Positions 32,215-42,055 of a DNA stretch of 52,496 nt are shown here, piece after piece. The DNA comes from Phycisphaerales bacterium. GTDB lineage: Bacteria; Planctomycetota; Phycisphaerae; Phycisphaerales; UBA1924. Location of the stretch: contig JABWBC010000006.1 of assembly GCA_013360695.1 (NCBI GenBank), forward strand, positions 1 through 52,496, in the 5' to 3' direction. The number at the start of each line of letters is the position of its first letter. Positions within the stretch are counted from its first letter, which is position 1. The position numbers were made by a program, and so were the translations under genes. The notes under the pieces were generated by a model that was given only the letters and a program-made list of their open reading frames with translations, did not search any database and had not been told where the DNA came from.

Positions 32215-34340
32215 GCGCGAATCTGAATCAGGTACGTGCTGCCGTCCCTCTTGTCGGTTCGCCACTTCACGTCGCGCGGACCGAAGATCGCATCCATCGC
32301 CTCCGAGACGAAGCGGTATGCAAACTGATTGCGATCATCCATCGATTCCGGCAGCGCTCCCTCGAGGATCTTCGTCGCGTGACCCCATTTCGCGCCGTCG
32401 GCGTTCATCTTCTGCATGAACCCGGTGTGTGTGCGGAGCACTTCGATTGCCCGCTCCTTCATCGCCTGCAGTGCATCCACGGGGCGAGGTTCCGACGTCC
32501 CGTCACTTCGCGCCTCATCGTCCCCACCGACGGACACGGGCGCAACCGAGCTGTTCGCGGGCACCGTCACTGGCCGCGCCGGCATCAGCTGCGACGCATA
32601 CTTGGTCCTGAGAGTGGTTGCGAATGTCGTCACCTCGGGGCGAGAGTAATCCTCATCGAGGCGGCGATACAGCTTCTCGAACGACAGCGCTCGGAACGGG
32701 ATGGGGTAGGGCTTTCCGGCCACGCTGCTCCAGAACACGCCCTGGCCGACGATGGGCTCGTTCAAGAGTGAGCTGAGCAGGTCGCCACTGAAGTGCGCAT
32801 TGGCGTTCTGGACATTCCGCAGATCCCCGGCAGACAGCAGGTGAAACAGGAACCAGTTGTCGCCTTGGCTCAAGATCTCGGCAGGAATGCTCCCCGGCTG
32901 CTGGGTGATCAGCAACGCACCCAGATCGTACTTGCGACCTTCCTTCACCCACTCGATGTACGGCCGCGACGCTGGCGCACGGTCGTTCAGAACAGACTGG
33001 GCCTCCTCGACGACCGCGATGGTTGGGATCGTCCGTGGCGTCGCCTTCGTGAACTCCTCCTGGTTTCGATCGAAGATGCGTCGCAGAATGATCCCCGAGA
33101 GACTCAGGGCTGGACCGCCGCGCAGCTGCGACACGTCCACAATGCAGAGCTTCCCTGCCGATAGCGCCTCCAACAGCATGTCCATCAGCTGGCTGCTGCG
33201 ATCATGGATCATCTCGACCACGCGCGTCATGTTGGATCGTGCTGCGAGCGCTTCCATTTCCTGACTGTCGAGCAACCGCAGGAGGTCCTTGATCTGATCG
33301 ATGTCGGCGCTGTTGCGGTGTTCGTCGATGAGATCGACGAGCTGGCCCCAGCGTCCCTGATCGAGACCCTTGATCTTGGCCACGTTCTGCTGGTCTTGCT
33401 TCTCTTCCGAAAGCGTCAGCGAAATGATGTCGGCGGGACGGAAGCGCCGGATGTCCAGCTTAATGCCGCCCGCGATGAACGATCCGTAGAACCGGCTAGG
33501 CGGCTCCCGCGACGTGAACACCACGATCTTGTCCTGAAGCTCAGGTACATCGCACAGTCCAGGCCGTCCCTTGTCGTCTGGCCAGAAGTACTCGCCGTCG
33601 GGGTCGAAGATGACGGTGCCAACCGGGACCCTCCGTCCCGCCCGTTTCTCGACGGTGGGGGTCTCCTTGTAGAGGTTGCTGAACAGCAGTTTGTTGAGGT
33701 TGGACTTGCCGAAACCGGCGCGCGCGAACACAAACGTGCGCCGTGAGATCAGGCTGCGCACTGCGAACTTGACCAAGACAGACGGGCTCTTGGTCTGCAT
33801 CCACGACTCGGCCTGGAAGGTTGGCTCCCCAGTGGAGTAGATGTACTCGCCCATCGCAAGGTGGCCGATGGGAACACCGTCGACGTTGTGGCCCGCGACT
33901 TCCTTCAGCACGGCGGGAGAGAGGAAGGCGACGGGGCTACCAACGTGCGGCAGCCGCCGGTGAGACGCCACGAAGTCGAGGGACCCTGAAGCGTGTCGCC
34001 TCAAAACGCCCAGGACTCGGATGTTCACCCGGTACTTGAGATAGTCCTCGCGCAGGTGTTCGGACACTGGCCGCCGTTCCCGGATCGCGCGGATGGTGAA
34101 GTCCTCGCCGCTGTTGCCGGTAAGCCGGCCCTCCGAAGAAAGCGAAGTGATTCTGCCCAGCACGGCTTCATCCTCGTTCTCCAGCTGAACGAGCAGGAAG
34201 TGGCCGTGCATCGGAGTGTTGTGGAAATCCGTGCGATACGGGAGCGCCAAGTCCGCATGAAACTCCAGGCCGCCCTCCCGGAACCCGCGGAACATGCCGA
34301 CGATTTCGCTCGCGGGAAACAGTTCCAGTCGTTCGGCCAT
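32211..34340 (-). CDS. herA: HerA-like ATPase/translocase
   Basis: This 709-residue ATPase has the HerA/FtsK-like layout: an N-terminal beta-barrel (HAS) region, Walker A FARAGFGKSN (Lys212), HDPDGEYFW-like 'VIFDPDGEYFW', a Walker B IAVVEEAQ, a GRKYDLGALLITQQP sensor region and a C-terminal YPIPFRALSFE. HerA hexamers translocate DNA and work with the nuclease NurA in archaeal end resection; in bacteria HerA partners nucleases in phage defence. A GGAG site precedes the ATG, 12 bases after the stop of the NurA-like gene, so the two form a unit. Confidence 0.87.
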   Translation of the reverse strand: MAERLELFPASEIVGMFRGFREGGLEFHADLALPYRTDFHNTPMHGHFLLVQLENEDEAVLGRITSLSSEGRLTGNSGEDFTIRAIRERRPVSEHLREDYLKYRVNIRVLGVLRRHASGSLDFVASHRRLPHVGSPVAFLSPAVLKEVAGHNVDGVPIGHLAMGEYIYSTGEPTFQAESWMQTKSPSVLVKFAVRSLISRRTFVFARAGFGKSNLNKLLFSNLYKETPTVEKRAGRRVPVGTVIFDPDGEYFWPDDKGRPGLCDVPELQDKIVVFTSREPPSRFYGSFIAGGIKLDIRRFRPADIISLTLSEEKQDQQNVAKIKGLDQGRWGQLVDLIDEHRNSADIDQIKDLLRLLDSQEMEALAARSNMTRVVEMIHDRSSQLMDMLLEALSAGKLCIVDVSQLRGGPALSLSGIILRRIFDRNQEEFTKATPRTIPTIAVVEEAQSVLNDRAPASRPYIEWVKEGRKYDLGALLITQQPGSIPAEILSQGDNWFLFHLLSAGDLRNVQNANAHFSGDLLSSLLNEPIVGQGVFWSSVAGKPYPIPFRALSFEKLYRRLDEDYSRPEVTTFATTLRTKYASQLMPARPVTVPANSSVAPVSVGGDDEARSDGTSEPRPVDALQAMKERAIEVLRTHTGFMQKMNADGAKWGHATKILEGALPESMDDRNQFAYRFVSEAMDAIFGPRDVKWRTDKRDGSTYLIQIRA

Positions 34341-34352
34341 CGGATCTCCTTC

Positions 34353-35510
34353 TCATTGATACCGTCGTGCTGCCGGGTCCTCGTCCGCCAGCGAAAACTC
34401 GTCCAGGACGGCCCGGTGCTCCCCGAGAGTGTCCCGGATCGCCGAGTAGATCGCGTCCTGAAGGATGACCATGTCGAAGTCCACCAGTGCGGCATGCTCG
34501 TGCGCTTTCTGGAGACACATGGGATAGAACGGCACGGGGAACCCCTCATTGGCATCTGCGAGCAAATAGCTCAGAATCGTGCCGGCATCCCCGACCTGCG
34601 GGTCAAACACGTCGATCGGCCACACGGGGTCATGGGGACGCGAGCCAAACTTCACGAAGAACATGTGGCCCGCCACAAACTTGTTCGCCTCGCCACCCTG
34701 CCCGGCCTCGGCGTCACCACGCGCGTACTCGCTCCAGACGTAGGCCTTCATCTCGATCTCGCGCGGCACTTGCACATAACACGGATAGGGATGACGCATG
34801 ACCCCTTCGAGCGCCATTGCCAACTGGTACCGCTGGAGCACCTTGCTGTGCTTTGCCACTCCGGCAACCAGCACGCGTCGACGTCGAGTACGGAACTGCT
34901 CATCCACACCCTCCTTGAGCTTGGCAACGATCTTCGGGAAGTTCCCCCCTCTGAACACCTTGCTCCGCAGGAAGCCGTCCCTCACGATGACGGTGTCAGA
35001 GCCGAAAGGCGTCTCCCGAACGAAGGTGAGCAGAAAGGCCCACTCCATGATCTCCCGATACACCTGAACCCAACTAGGAGAAATGGGCTCGCGAGGCTTT
35101 GTCGGATCAGGGGGCCTCGGGATCATGTGCGACAGATCCCACAATGTGCGCACGCCGATCGCCTCCATCATCCGGCCGAGCGCGGTCTTCCCCTTCCCGC
35201 TTGCATCCACGTGCTTGTCGTTCAGAGCGGAAATGTCGCTCGTCGGCGTGACCGCCTCGAGGCAGTACTCGTGATTGTTCGAGTCCACCACGCGGACCAA
35301 CTGCACCAGGAACGGATCGAACTGGACCTTGTTGTTGCCGCCATCCGAACCGACAAGGGACACAGCGGTCGTGGAGCGCGGTTGAATGCGGCGAGTGTCC
35401 GCGTTCAATGCGCGGATTTCGGCACGGAGGTCATCTAACAATGCACGATCCTCAGCCATTCGCTGCTGCATCTGGCGTCGCAGTTCTTCAAGGCTTTGAG
35501 GTTCGATCAT
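34353..35510 (-). CDS. nurA: NurA-domain nuclease
   Basis: This 385-residue protein fits the NurA nuclease family: SLVGSDGGNNKVQFDP near residue 55 (acidic metal site), TVIVRDGFLRSKV, VAGVAKHSKVL, and a C-terminal EHAALVDFDMVILQ. NurA is a 5'-3' exonuclease/endonuclease that acts inside the HerA ring. The ATG at 35510 has GAGG about 10 bases upstream; a frame 18 bases longer exists. It is separated from Res by 91 bases that include a TACACT-like box, so nurA-herA may have its own promoter in addition to readthrough. Confidence 0.8.
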   Translation of the reverse strand: MIEPQSLEELRRQMQQRMAEDRALLDDLRAEIRALNADTRRIQPRSTTAVSLVGSDGGNNKVQFDPFLVQLVRVVDSNNHEYCLEAVTPTSDISALNDKHVDASGKGKTALGRMMEAIGVRTLWDLSHMIPRPPDPTKPREPISPSWVQVYREIMEWAFLLTFVRETPFGSDTVIVRDGFLRSKVFRGGNFPKIVAKLKEGVDEQFRTRRRRVLVAGVAKHSKVLQRYQLAMALEGVMRHPYPCYVQVPREIEMKAYVWSEYARGDAEAGQGGEANKFVAGHMFFVKFGSRPHDPVWPIDVFDPQVGDAGTILSYLLADANEGFPVPFYPMCLQKAHEHAALVDFDMVILQDAIYSAIRDTLGEHRAVLDEFSLADEDPAARRYQ

Positions 35511-35579
35511 TCTGTTGCGCCCTCGCACGCCCGGTTCAATTCAACTCCGCCGCCTGCTTCGATGTCGTGGATTGATGCG

Positions 35580-35585
35580 AGTGTA
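35580..35585 (-). promoter_or_regulatory. Candidate -10 box before nurA-herA
   Basis: Read on the minus strand, GGATACACTCGC contains a TACACT hexamer about 70 bases before the nurA start, in the only real gap (91 bases) of the six-gene minus-strand run. Confidence 0.35.
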
Positions 35586-35601
35586 TCCTCAGTCTTGGTG
35601 G

Positions 35602-38337
35602 TCACACCGACTTGCGAGCAGCGGCCGCGTCGACGGTATATTGCTGCGCGATCCCCTTGAGAGTCATGTTCGCCGCGACCGCATCGTGTGGCACAAGCAC
35701 ATACTTCCACGCTTTGCCACCGATGCCCTGCGAGTACTCGCTGGCCTGCTTGCACCATTTCACCGCTGCGTCCCGTTTGGCGAGAACCTCAACGTCGTCC
35801 ATCGCGTTGGCCGCCTTCGGCTCAAGCATGTAGATCGCCGAGTCCGCCTCGGCGACGAAGTCCGGCTGGTACTCCAGATGATGCCCGCCGTGCTGATAGA
35901 AGATCTGGAACTGGCCCTTGGCGGGCTTGAACCACTTCTGCGCATCGCGGTCCAGCACCCCCGCCAACTTGCGCTCGGCATCTGACTGGAACTTCTGCAC
36001 CGGATACAGGCACCGCTCGAAGCCGCCGAACAGGTACTTCGCCATGTTGCTCTTGTCGGGCGGTGCTTCCTTGAAATCCCGGACGGTCTCCACCGCCGAT
36101 GCGGTGTAGGCGCTGGGCTTCAGTTCCGAGAAGCCCTTGCTGATTTTCACCTCGTACCCGCTGGCCTCCTCCCAGTAGTGCTCCTGCATCTGGGCGTGGA
36201 CGAACTGCGCGATGGGCTTCTGGTAACAGCGCAGCACTTTGCGGGCATCCTCTTCCGGCAGGTATGAACGCAGATGCTTCACCACCTGGCCCGCCAACTC
36301 GTACAGGTACTCCGCGTGGTCGTCGTAGGAGACATCGTCGAAGTCCACGAGCCCGCTGACGACGTAGTCCTCGGGCTTGGCCTCCTGGATGCCGCCCTTG
36401 CCGAGCGACAGCACCTCGCGGGCATTCGTTCGCAGGTGCTGAATCCACAACTCCTCGGAGGGAGCCTGATACCGCATGGAGTCCAGTTTCAGCGTGAACG
36501 GCTTGAAGCCGCACCGAACCTCACCCGTGGGCACGACAAGGATGCGTGGGATGTCGATTGTCTGCTTCACGACCATCGCGGCCGTCTTGGCGACGATCGC
36601 CGCGATGTCCACCTCGGGCTTCATGCCGGGAAGGTCCGGCTGAACAGGCCGATACTGCGCCGTCACCTGCTTCACCAACTCGGCCTGAACGGAGGCATCC
36701 TGCAAGCGTGCAACGCTGGGCACCGCCTTGGGCTGGCTCTCCAGTTTGCGGATGGCCGCATAGGCAATCTGCGCGGCCTGCTGCTCCCCCGGCGACTCGA
36801 ACGCGGGGGCGGCGCTCGCGGGCGCAACGAGCGTGCTGGATGTCTGCTGCGGCGGGGTGACGCCGAGCGAAGATGCCAACTGTGACTGTGCCACCACCGT
36901 GACGGTGCGCTCGGCCAACTGGGAGCCCGTGATGACGACCTGCTGGAGCCGGATCGCCGACCCCGGCTTGCTCGCCTCGTCCACGATCTCCTGGAACTTG
37001 TCGTGGGCGACGATGTTCAACCGATCGACCACGTTCACGCCCGTCCGCTTGCCATACGGCAGCCGCAGCCCGCGGCCGATGGATTGCTCGATCAGGATGC
37101 GGGCGTTCGCCGCCCGCAGGGGCACGATGGTGTACAGGTTGGTGACATCCCAGCCTTCCTTGAGCATGTTGACGTGGATGACGATCTCCGTCGGCTCGTC
37201 CGTGCTTTCCACGGCGAGGAGCTTCTTGATCATCTCGTCCTCGTCCGCGCCGGTCATGCTCGAATCGACCTGGATCACCTTGTCCTTGTACCGGCCGACC
37301 CCCTGCTCGTCAGGGAAGAAGCCGTCCGACTTGATCATCTGAAGCAACTGCCCCGCGTGCGTGGTATCGCGGGCGATGACCAGTAGGAACGGCTTCACGA
37401 TCTTGTTGTTGGTCTCGCGGGCATAGGTCTCCAGTTCGACCTTCACGCTCTCATGCAGGCGGACACCATCCTCCAACTTCATCCGCTCGATCTCTTCGGC
37501 GGACATGCCTGCCGGATTGAAGTCCTTCCGCGTGACGACGGCGGGCTCTTTCACAAACCCATCCGCCATTGCCCGTGCCAACGGGTAGTCGAAGATCACG
37601 TTCTTGAACGCGACCGCGCCCTTGCTCGTCTCCACGAACGGTGTGGCGGTCAGTTCCAGCCCAAGGATCGGCTTGAGGTCATTGATCGCCCGAACGCCCG
37701 CTGATGCACGATAACGGTGCGATTCGTCCATGAGCAGCACGAGATCGTCGAGCCCCGCCAGGTAGTCGAAATAGGGCTGGCCCAGGTATTCCGCCATCCG
37801 CTTAATTCGCGGCGACTTGCCGCCGCGAACCTCGGAGTTGATCTTCGAGATGTTGAAGATGTTGATCTTGCAGGTATCCGGCTGGTCGAAAAGGTTGGCG
37901 GCGAGCGACTCGTAGGTGTCGCCGGTGATGATCGCCGGCGGCTCCACAGCGAACTCCGCGATGCCTCGGAACACGTACTTGGGCGTGTTTTCGGTGAAGT
38001 CAGCGATGAGCTTGTTGTAGATCGTCAGGTTGGGCGCGAGCACGAAGAAGTTCCGCACCTCCTGGGCACGGTACAGGTACGCGATGAAGGCGCCCATGAG
38101 TCGCGTCTTGCCGACGCCGGTGGCGAGTGCGAAGCAGATCGATGGGAACTCCCGCTCGAAGCTGCTAACGCTGGGGAACTCGCTCTGAATCGCGGCGAGC
38201 GCCTGCGCGGGGTCGGCACCCTTGTCGAGGGAGATGATGTCGCACACGCGTGAGAGGATTTCCAGTGATTCGCGCTGGGGCGCACGGAGACTCAGGCGGC
38301 TGGCAATGGGGCTGACGGCGGGATTGATGGGGTTCAC
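35602..38337 (-). CDS. Type III-like restriction subunit (Res), helicase-nuclease
   Basis: This 911-residue protein has SF2 motif I ATGVGKTR (Lys77), motif II LLMDESHR, motif III LELTATP, and motif VI QSIGRGLRLPYG. A C-terminal PD-(D/E)xK nuclease is visible: YQPDFVAEADSAIYMLEPKA. This order is that of type III Res subunits, which cleave after meeting another Mod-Res complex. It is somewhat shorter than EcoP-type Res (~970). It starts at a GTG with GGGGGG 6 bases upstream in a GTGA overlap with mod. Confidence 0.87.
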   Translation of the reverse strand: MNPINPAVSPIASRLSLRAPQRESLEILSRVCDIISLDKGADPAQALAAIQSEFPSVSSFEREFPSICFALATGVGKTRLMGAFIAYLYRAQEVRNFFVLAPNLTIYNKLIADFTENTPKYVFRGIAEFAVEPPAIITGDTYESLAANLFDQPDTCKINIFNISKINSEVRGGKSPRIKRMAEYLGQPYFDYLAGLDDLVLLMDESHRYRASAGVRAINDLKPILGLELTATPFVETSKGAVAFKNVIFDYPLARAMADGFVKEPAVVTRKDFNPAGMSAEEIERMKLEDGVRLHESVKVELETYARETNNKIVKPFLLVIARDTTHAGQLLQMIKSDGFFPDEQGVGRYKDKVIQVDSSMTGADEDEMIKKLLAVESTDEPTEIVIHVNMLKEGWDVTNLYTIVPLRAANARILIEQSIGRGLRLPYGKRTGVNVVDRLNIVAHDKFQEIVDEASKPGSAIRLQQVVITGSQLAERTVTVVAQSQLASSLGVTPPQQTSSTLVAPASAAPAFESPGEQQAAQIAYAAIRKLESQPKAVPSVARLQDASVQAELVKQVTAQYRPVQPDLPGMKPEVDIAAIVAKTAAMVVKQTIDIPRILVVPTGEVRCGFKPFTLKLDSMRYQAPSEELWIQHLRTNAREVLSLGKGGIQEAKPEDYVVSGLVDFDDVSYDDHAEYLYELAGQVVKHLRSYLPEEDARKVLRCYQKPIAQFVHAQMQEHYWEEASGYEVKISKGFSELKPSAYTASAVETVRDFKEAPPDKSNMAKYLFGGFERCLYPVQKFQSDAERKLAGVLDRDAQKWFKPAKGQFQIFYQHGGHHLEYQPDFVAEADSAIYMLEPKAANAMDDVEVLAKRDAAVKWCKQASEYSQGIGGKAWKYVLVPHDAVAANMTLKGIAQQYTVDAAAARKSV

Positions 38338-40169
38338 TTGCGACCCCCCTTGGTTTCAGCCGATTGGCTCCCGAACAAGTCCGGCTCTGCTGCCTTCGCC
38401 TTCCGAGCGCCACGCAGCACGGGCATCGGCTCAATCGAGTCTGCGGCGGGTGGGGGCGATGGCATCGCATGGATGGCAAGGCTGTAGTCGTCCTTGCCCC
38501 ACTCGCATTTCGACATCACAGCCTTGGGGATCTTCTTGACGGTCAGGTTGGGGAACGTGCCCTTGCCCGTGAACGCTTTGCACACCACTAGCAGCGTCCG
38601 TCCGTCTCCGACCTCTTCACTCAACTGCTGGAGCTGATCACGAGTCAGTGTCTGCGTGGTGACGTAGATGAAGTCCCGCTCCGTCGAGTGTCCATGCTGC
38701 CAGTATGTCCAATCGCTCGGGGCGTAGGCAAAGCCCTCCAGCTTGCACACGGCCTCGGCGAGCATGTTGGCGTTGAATTCCTTACTGATCACCCAGTTGC
38801 CGAACTTGTCCTTTTCAAGGAGTGATGGCGCGAGCCGCGAGTAGCGGAACCCGCCGCCGCCCCTCCAGCCAGTAGTCTCAGTCACACCGCTGGCGTCCTG
38901 GCCATCGATGATTTTCTTGAGGCGGGGAACGATATGGGAGTCACAGTGTTCGCCGATCTCGACCATAATCCATCGCCGTCCCATCTTGTGTGCGACTGCC
39001 CCAGTCGTACCAGACCCAGCAAACGAATCGAGGACCCAGTCGCCAGGCGAAGTGACCAAGTCGAGGAGGCGCTTCAAGAGCACCTCAGGCTTCTTGCCGC
39101 GTCTGAAGTCCACTCCCCCCTCATTTGCCAGGTCTGCCTTCGGCAACTCAGCGTGAGACCAAAAATCTGAGAGTTTGTTCGTCTTGACGACCTGGCCGTC
39201 CCTCACCTCCGCGGTATCTGCAAGCCAAGCAAACACTTGTCCATTGAGGTAGTAGGCGGTGATCTGCTGACCTTCACGCTTGCCGCGAGAAACCAAGTAG
39301 TCCGCCGAGAAAAGGCCATCGCCACAATGCGACAGGATGCGGGTCTGGAATTCGTTTTCCGCCTGAATGCTCGTATTGCGAAAGATCTTCGGGAAGTGGG
39401 TGATGTACTCAGCCAAGATCTCGTCCTGCCGCTCCTCGAAGCGCCGAAGGGAAATGGTGTCGATCTTCTCGCCGTGGTGCTGATAGATCACTACCGGTTC
39501 GCCTGTCGACGGCGCAATGAACCGCGCAACCTCTGTTCGAGAGCCGGGGGACACAAACACCCGGCTGTAGCGTTTCATGTCCTTGGCTTCGAGGGGTGTC
39601 GCACCCCGGTTGTCTGCGACCTGGAACTTCGCACGGTCGCGTGCATAGCACAGGATGTACTCGTGGGTATTCACGAGGAAGCTGCCACCCTGTCCGATTC
39701 CAGAAACTCCGGACCTCTCGTAGGCGACCTGGCCGAGGAAGTTGTACCGACAAAACAGCTCGTCCAGCATCACCTTCAGATAGTGATTCTCCTCCTGATC
39801 AAGATGCACAAACAACACGCCTTCGGGTGACAGCAGTCGGTGGATCAGTTCGATCCGTGCGGCCATCATCGCGAGCCACGTACTGTGCTCCAGTCCATCG
39901 TCATAGTGCTCGAACGCTTGGCCAGTGTTGAATGGCGGATCGATGTAGACGCACTTGATTTTGCCGGCAAACTCAGCCTCCAGCGCCTTGAGCGCCAGCA
40001 GGTTGTCGCCCTGAATCAGGCGATTGTCGAACTGATCATTCTCGGCGACTCGATGGGCAGCGTGGTATGACTTTGAGGGGTCCTCCAGAAGAATGCGTGG
40101 CTCCAATCGCGGCCGATTCTCCTTGCCGATCCAGGTGAGTTCGAGTTTCTGTTTCCTCTGCATGCTCAC
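38334..40169 (-). CDS. Type III-like DNA methyltransferase (Mod)
   Basis: This 611-residue protein has catalytic motif IV CVYIDPPFNTG (Asp77-Phe80) ahead of SAM motif I LDSFAGSGTTG (Asp381), the class beta order of type III Mod N6-adenine methylases, with target-recognition sequence between. An opening RLIQGDNLLALKAL is also typical. It would provide site specificity for Res. It starts at GTG 40169, with AGGAAT upstream, in a GTGA overlap with the AIPR gene; an internal ATG at 40163 is two codons later. Confidence 0.88.
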   Translation of the reverse strand: MSMQRKQKLELTWIGKENRPRLEPRILLEDPSKSYHAAHRVAENDQFDNRLIQGDNLLALKALEAEFAGKIKCVYIDPPFNTGQAFEHYDDGLEHSTWLAMMAARIELIHRLLSPEGVLFVHLDQEENHYLKVMLDELFCRYNFLGQVAYERSGVSGIGQGGSFLVNTHEYILCYARDRAKFQVADNRGATPLEAKDMKRYSRVFVSPGSRTEVARFIAPSTGEPVVIYQHHGEKIDTISLRRFEERQDEILAEYITHFPKIFRNTSIQAENEFQTRILSHCGDGLFSADYLVSRGKREGQQITAYYLNGQVFAWLADTAEVRDGQVVKTNKLSDFWSHAELPKADLANEGGVDFRRGKKPEVLLKRLLDLVTSPGDWVLDSFAGSGTTGAVAHKMGRRWIMVEIGEHCDSHIVPRLKKIIDGQDASGVTETTGWRGGGGFRYSRLAPSLLEKDKFGNWVISKEFNANMLAEAVCKLEGFAYAPSDWTYWQHGHSTERDFIYVTTQTLTRDQLQQLSEEVGDGRTLLVVCKAFTGKGTFPNLTVKKIPKAVMSKCEWGKDDYSLAIHAMPSPPPAADSIEPMPVLRGARKAKAAEPDLFGSQSAETKGGRK

Positions 40170-42055
40170 GACACCATTCCTTGCTGCCCGCCGGGCGACT
40201 GGGTTGTAGGCGTTGCCGTCGCCGTTGGCCCGGCTTGGGGCGGCGTGGCGGCCGCCGGGGCGGGTGCTGGTCCGCGCTGCCTCGTGTTCAACTCCGCGAG
40301 CAGCGCCGTCCTCAACCTTTCGCAATCGCCCGGGGCACAGAACACAGACCTGAAGTGCTTCGTCTGCTGATAGGGTTCGCCTGGTGCGGCGACGGCCCTG
40401 GCGCTGACGAAGCCCTGCCGCTCACACACCGTCCAGAGTGCCTCGGCCACATCGGTGGCATCAGCACGGAGCGCGGCGACCTCCCCAGCGGTGAGCGCAA
40501 TGGCCTCTCCGGCCTCCGGCCGCTTGCGGAGGAATACGGCATTGAGAACGAGCCAGCGTGCATTCTCGAAGAACGCTTTGCGAATGCCACTGGAAGCGCG
40601 GGCGTCATCGCGGACCTGCGCAAAGACCGCCCTCGCCGCCTGAACTGACCGCCAGACGAGCCGGGCGGAACGTTCGGGGCGGAAGAGTTTCTCGTAGCGG
40701 GACCTTTGGAGATGGCCAGCAGGAAACACTGGCTCAAACGACCAGAGCGAGTTGCGGTTGGCGAGGATGCGAGTGCAAAAGTCGCAGTCTCGCTGCTGCT
40801 CTAGGCACGCGAGCGCGATGGTAGCTTCTTCCAGCGTGAAGTTGGCCGCGTCGGGCTCCGGCACGTCCGCACCCTCCTTGTAGTGGTAGTGGATGCCGTC
40901 CAGTGCCAGCTGTCGCGCGATACGCTCCTGCTCGCCGTCCAGTGCGACGAAGTCACGCGCGCCGATCTGGTTCTGAAAGTTCGTGCTCCGGGTGATCCGA
41001 TGAGCAAACTCCTCGTCGTCCTCGCAGCGCTCGAGGGATATGACCTTGATGAAGACAAATCCATTGGGCGTCGCCCCTGCGGCCGGACACGCCTTCTCGA
41101 CGGACCCAAGCGTTTGCGCGCCGTTGACGATGGAGAACCCGTGGGCCTTGATGCGCTTCCGGTCGGCATTGTCGCGGTCGGGGTTGTGAACCTCAAGGCG
41201 CTCGCAGTACGCCGTCAGTCCATTGTTGAGATAGATGAAGTGCTGAGGCTCGGCTGTCAGGGTGGCCACAATCTGGTCGTTGACATCCGTCGTGCCCTTG
41301 TACTTGCGGATGTTCGCGGCGATCAACTTCTCTGGGTGTGCGCGTTGCAGCGCCGCGATGTCCGCGAGCCGGACCAGTCCATAGATCGTCTCGAACGGGT
41401 CTTTCACCCAGCCAGGCTTCAAGATCTCCAACTCGACCTCTTGGACCCCGGGGCCACGATCTGCACCGACGATCCAAGCGTGGACACTCGTCAAGTTGTA
41501 GCAGCCGCAGCGTAGATAGTCGTCGTCGTTGTTGAAGCGGCGTTCAAGGTCTGCGAACATCCGCTGGCGATCTTCGGATACGGTGTGGATGCCCGAATAG
41601 GCCAGTACGACTCGGACTTGGAGCGAACTGTCCTTCAGACGCGCCTCGACCATCGGCAAGCGCTTGACCCACTCGCCGTTGGCCTTAAACGCAACCAGTT
41701 CCCCCTTGAGGAGGTTCTCGATGCCCGTCTTGAACTTGGCGACATCGCCTAGAGCGGGCTCGCCGCGCCCATCATCCATGTATTTCGACTGAACAAGCCA
41801 CAGAGTATTCGACGTTGGAGAATGGTGGACGGCGTCGATGCCGCCGTCGCCGCCGCCGTCAACAACCGCAGCAGCTGCGTCGTCTAAGGAGCAGCCAGTC
41901 AGTTTGTGGATCGAGTATGCGGCGAGCGCCCTGGTCAGGAAGTTGCGCTCCTTTTCCTCCGGCGTTCCGTTTGCGGCGACGGGCAGCCGCCCATCGAACG
42001 CAGTGTGAAGCGCCTTGGGAACGTGCGTGATCTCGTATGGGGCTTCGTTGGTCAC
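40166..42055 (-). CDS. AIPR-family (abortive infection) nuclease
   Basis: This 629-residue protein matches the AIPR family of abortive phage resistance. The N-terminal part carries a Mrr-like PD-(D/E)xK pattern: GGGDGGIDA (Asp70/Asp74) then LWLVQSKY (Gln89, Lys91). The middle has AIPR hallmarks (YLNNGLTAYCERLEV; SIVNGAQTLGSVEKA; RSTNFQNQIGARDFVALD). It likely cuts nucleic acid on infection. GTG 42055 is preferred because GGAGG lies 5 bases upstream and it forms a GTGA overlap with the SNF2 gene; ATG 42067 is the alternative. The C-terminal 40 residues are Pro/Thr/Ala-rich. Confidence 0.85.
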   Translation of the reverse strand: MTNEAPYEITHVPKALHTAFDGRLPVAANGTPEEKERNFLTRALAAYSIHKLTGCSLDDAAAAVVDGGGDGGIDAVHHSPTSNTLWLVQSKYMDDGRGEPALGDVAKFKTGIENLLKGELVAFKANGEWVKRLPMVEARLKDSSLQVRVVLAYSGIHTVSEDRQRMFADLERRFNNDDDYLRCGCYNLTSVHAWIVGADRGPGVQEVELEILKPGWVKDPFETIYGLVRLADIAALQRAHPEKLIAANIRKYKGTTDVNDQIVATLTAEPQHFIYLNNGLTAYCERLEVHNPDRDNADRKRIKAHGFSIVNGAQTLGSVEKACPAAGATPNGFVFIKVISLERCEDDEEFAHRITRSTNFQNQIGARDFVALDGEQERIARQLALDGIHYHYKEGADVPEPDAANFTLEEATIALACLEQQRDCDFCTRILANRNSLWSFEPVFPAGHLQRSRYEKLFRPERSARLVWRSVQAARAVFAQVRDDARASSGIRKAFFENARWLVLNAVFLRKRPEAGEAIALTAGEVAALRADATDVAEALWTVCERQGFVSARAVAAPGEPYQQTKHFRSVFCAPGDCERLRTALLAELNTRQRGPAPAPAAATPPQAGPTATATPTTQSPGGQQGMVS

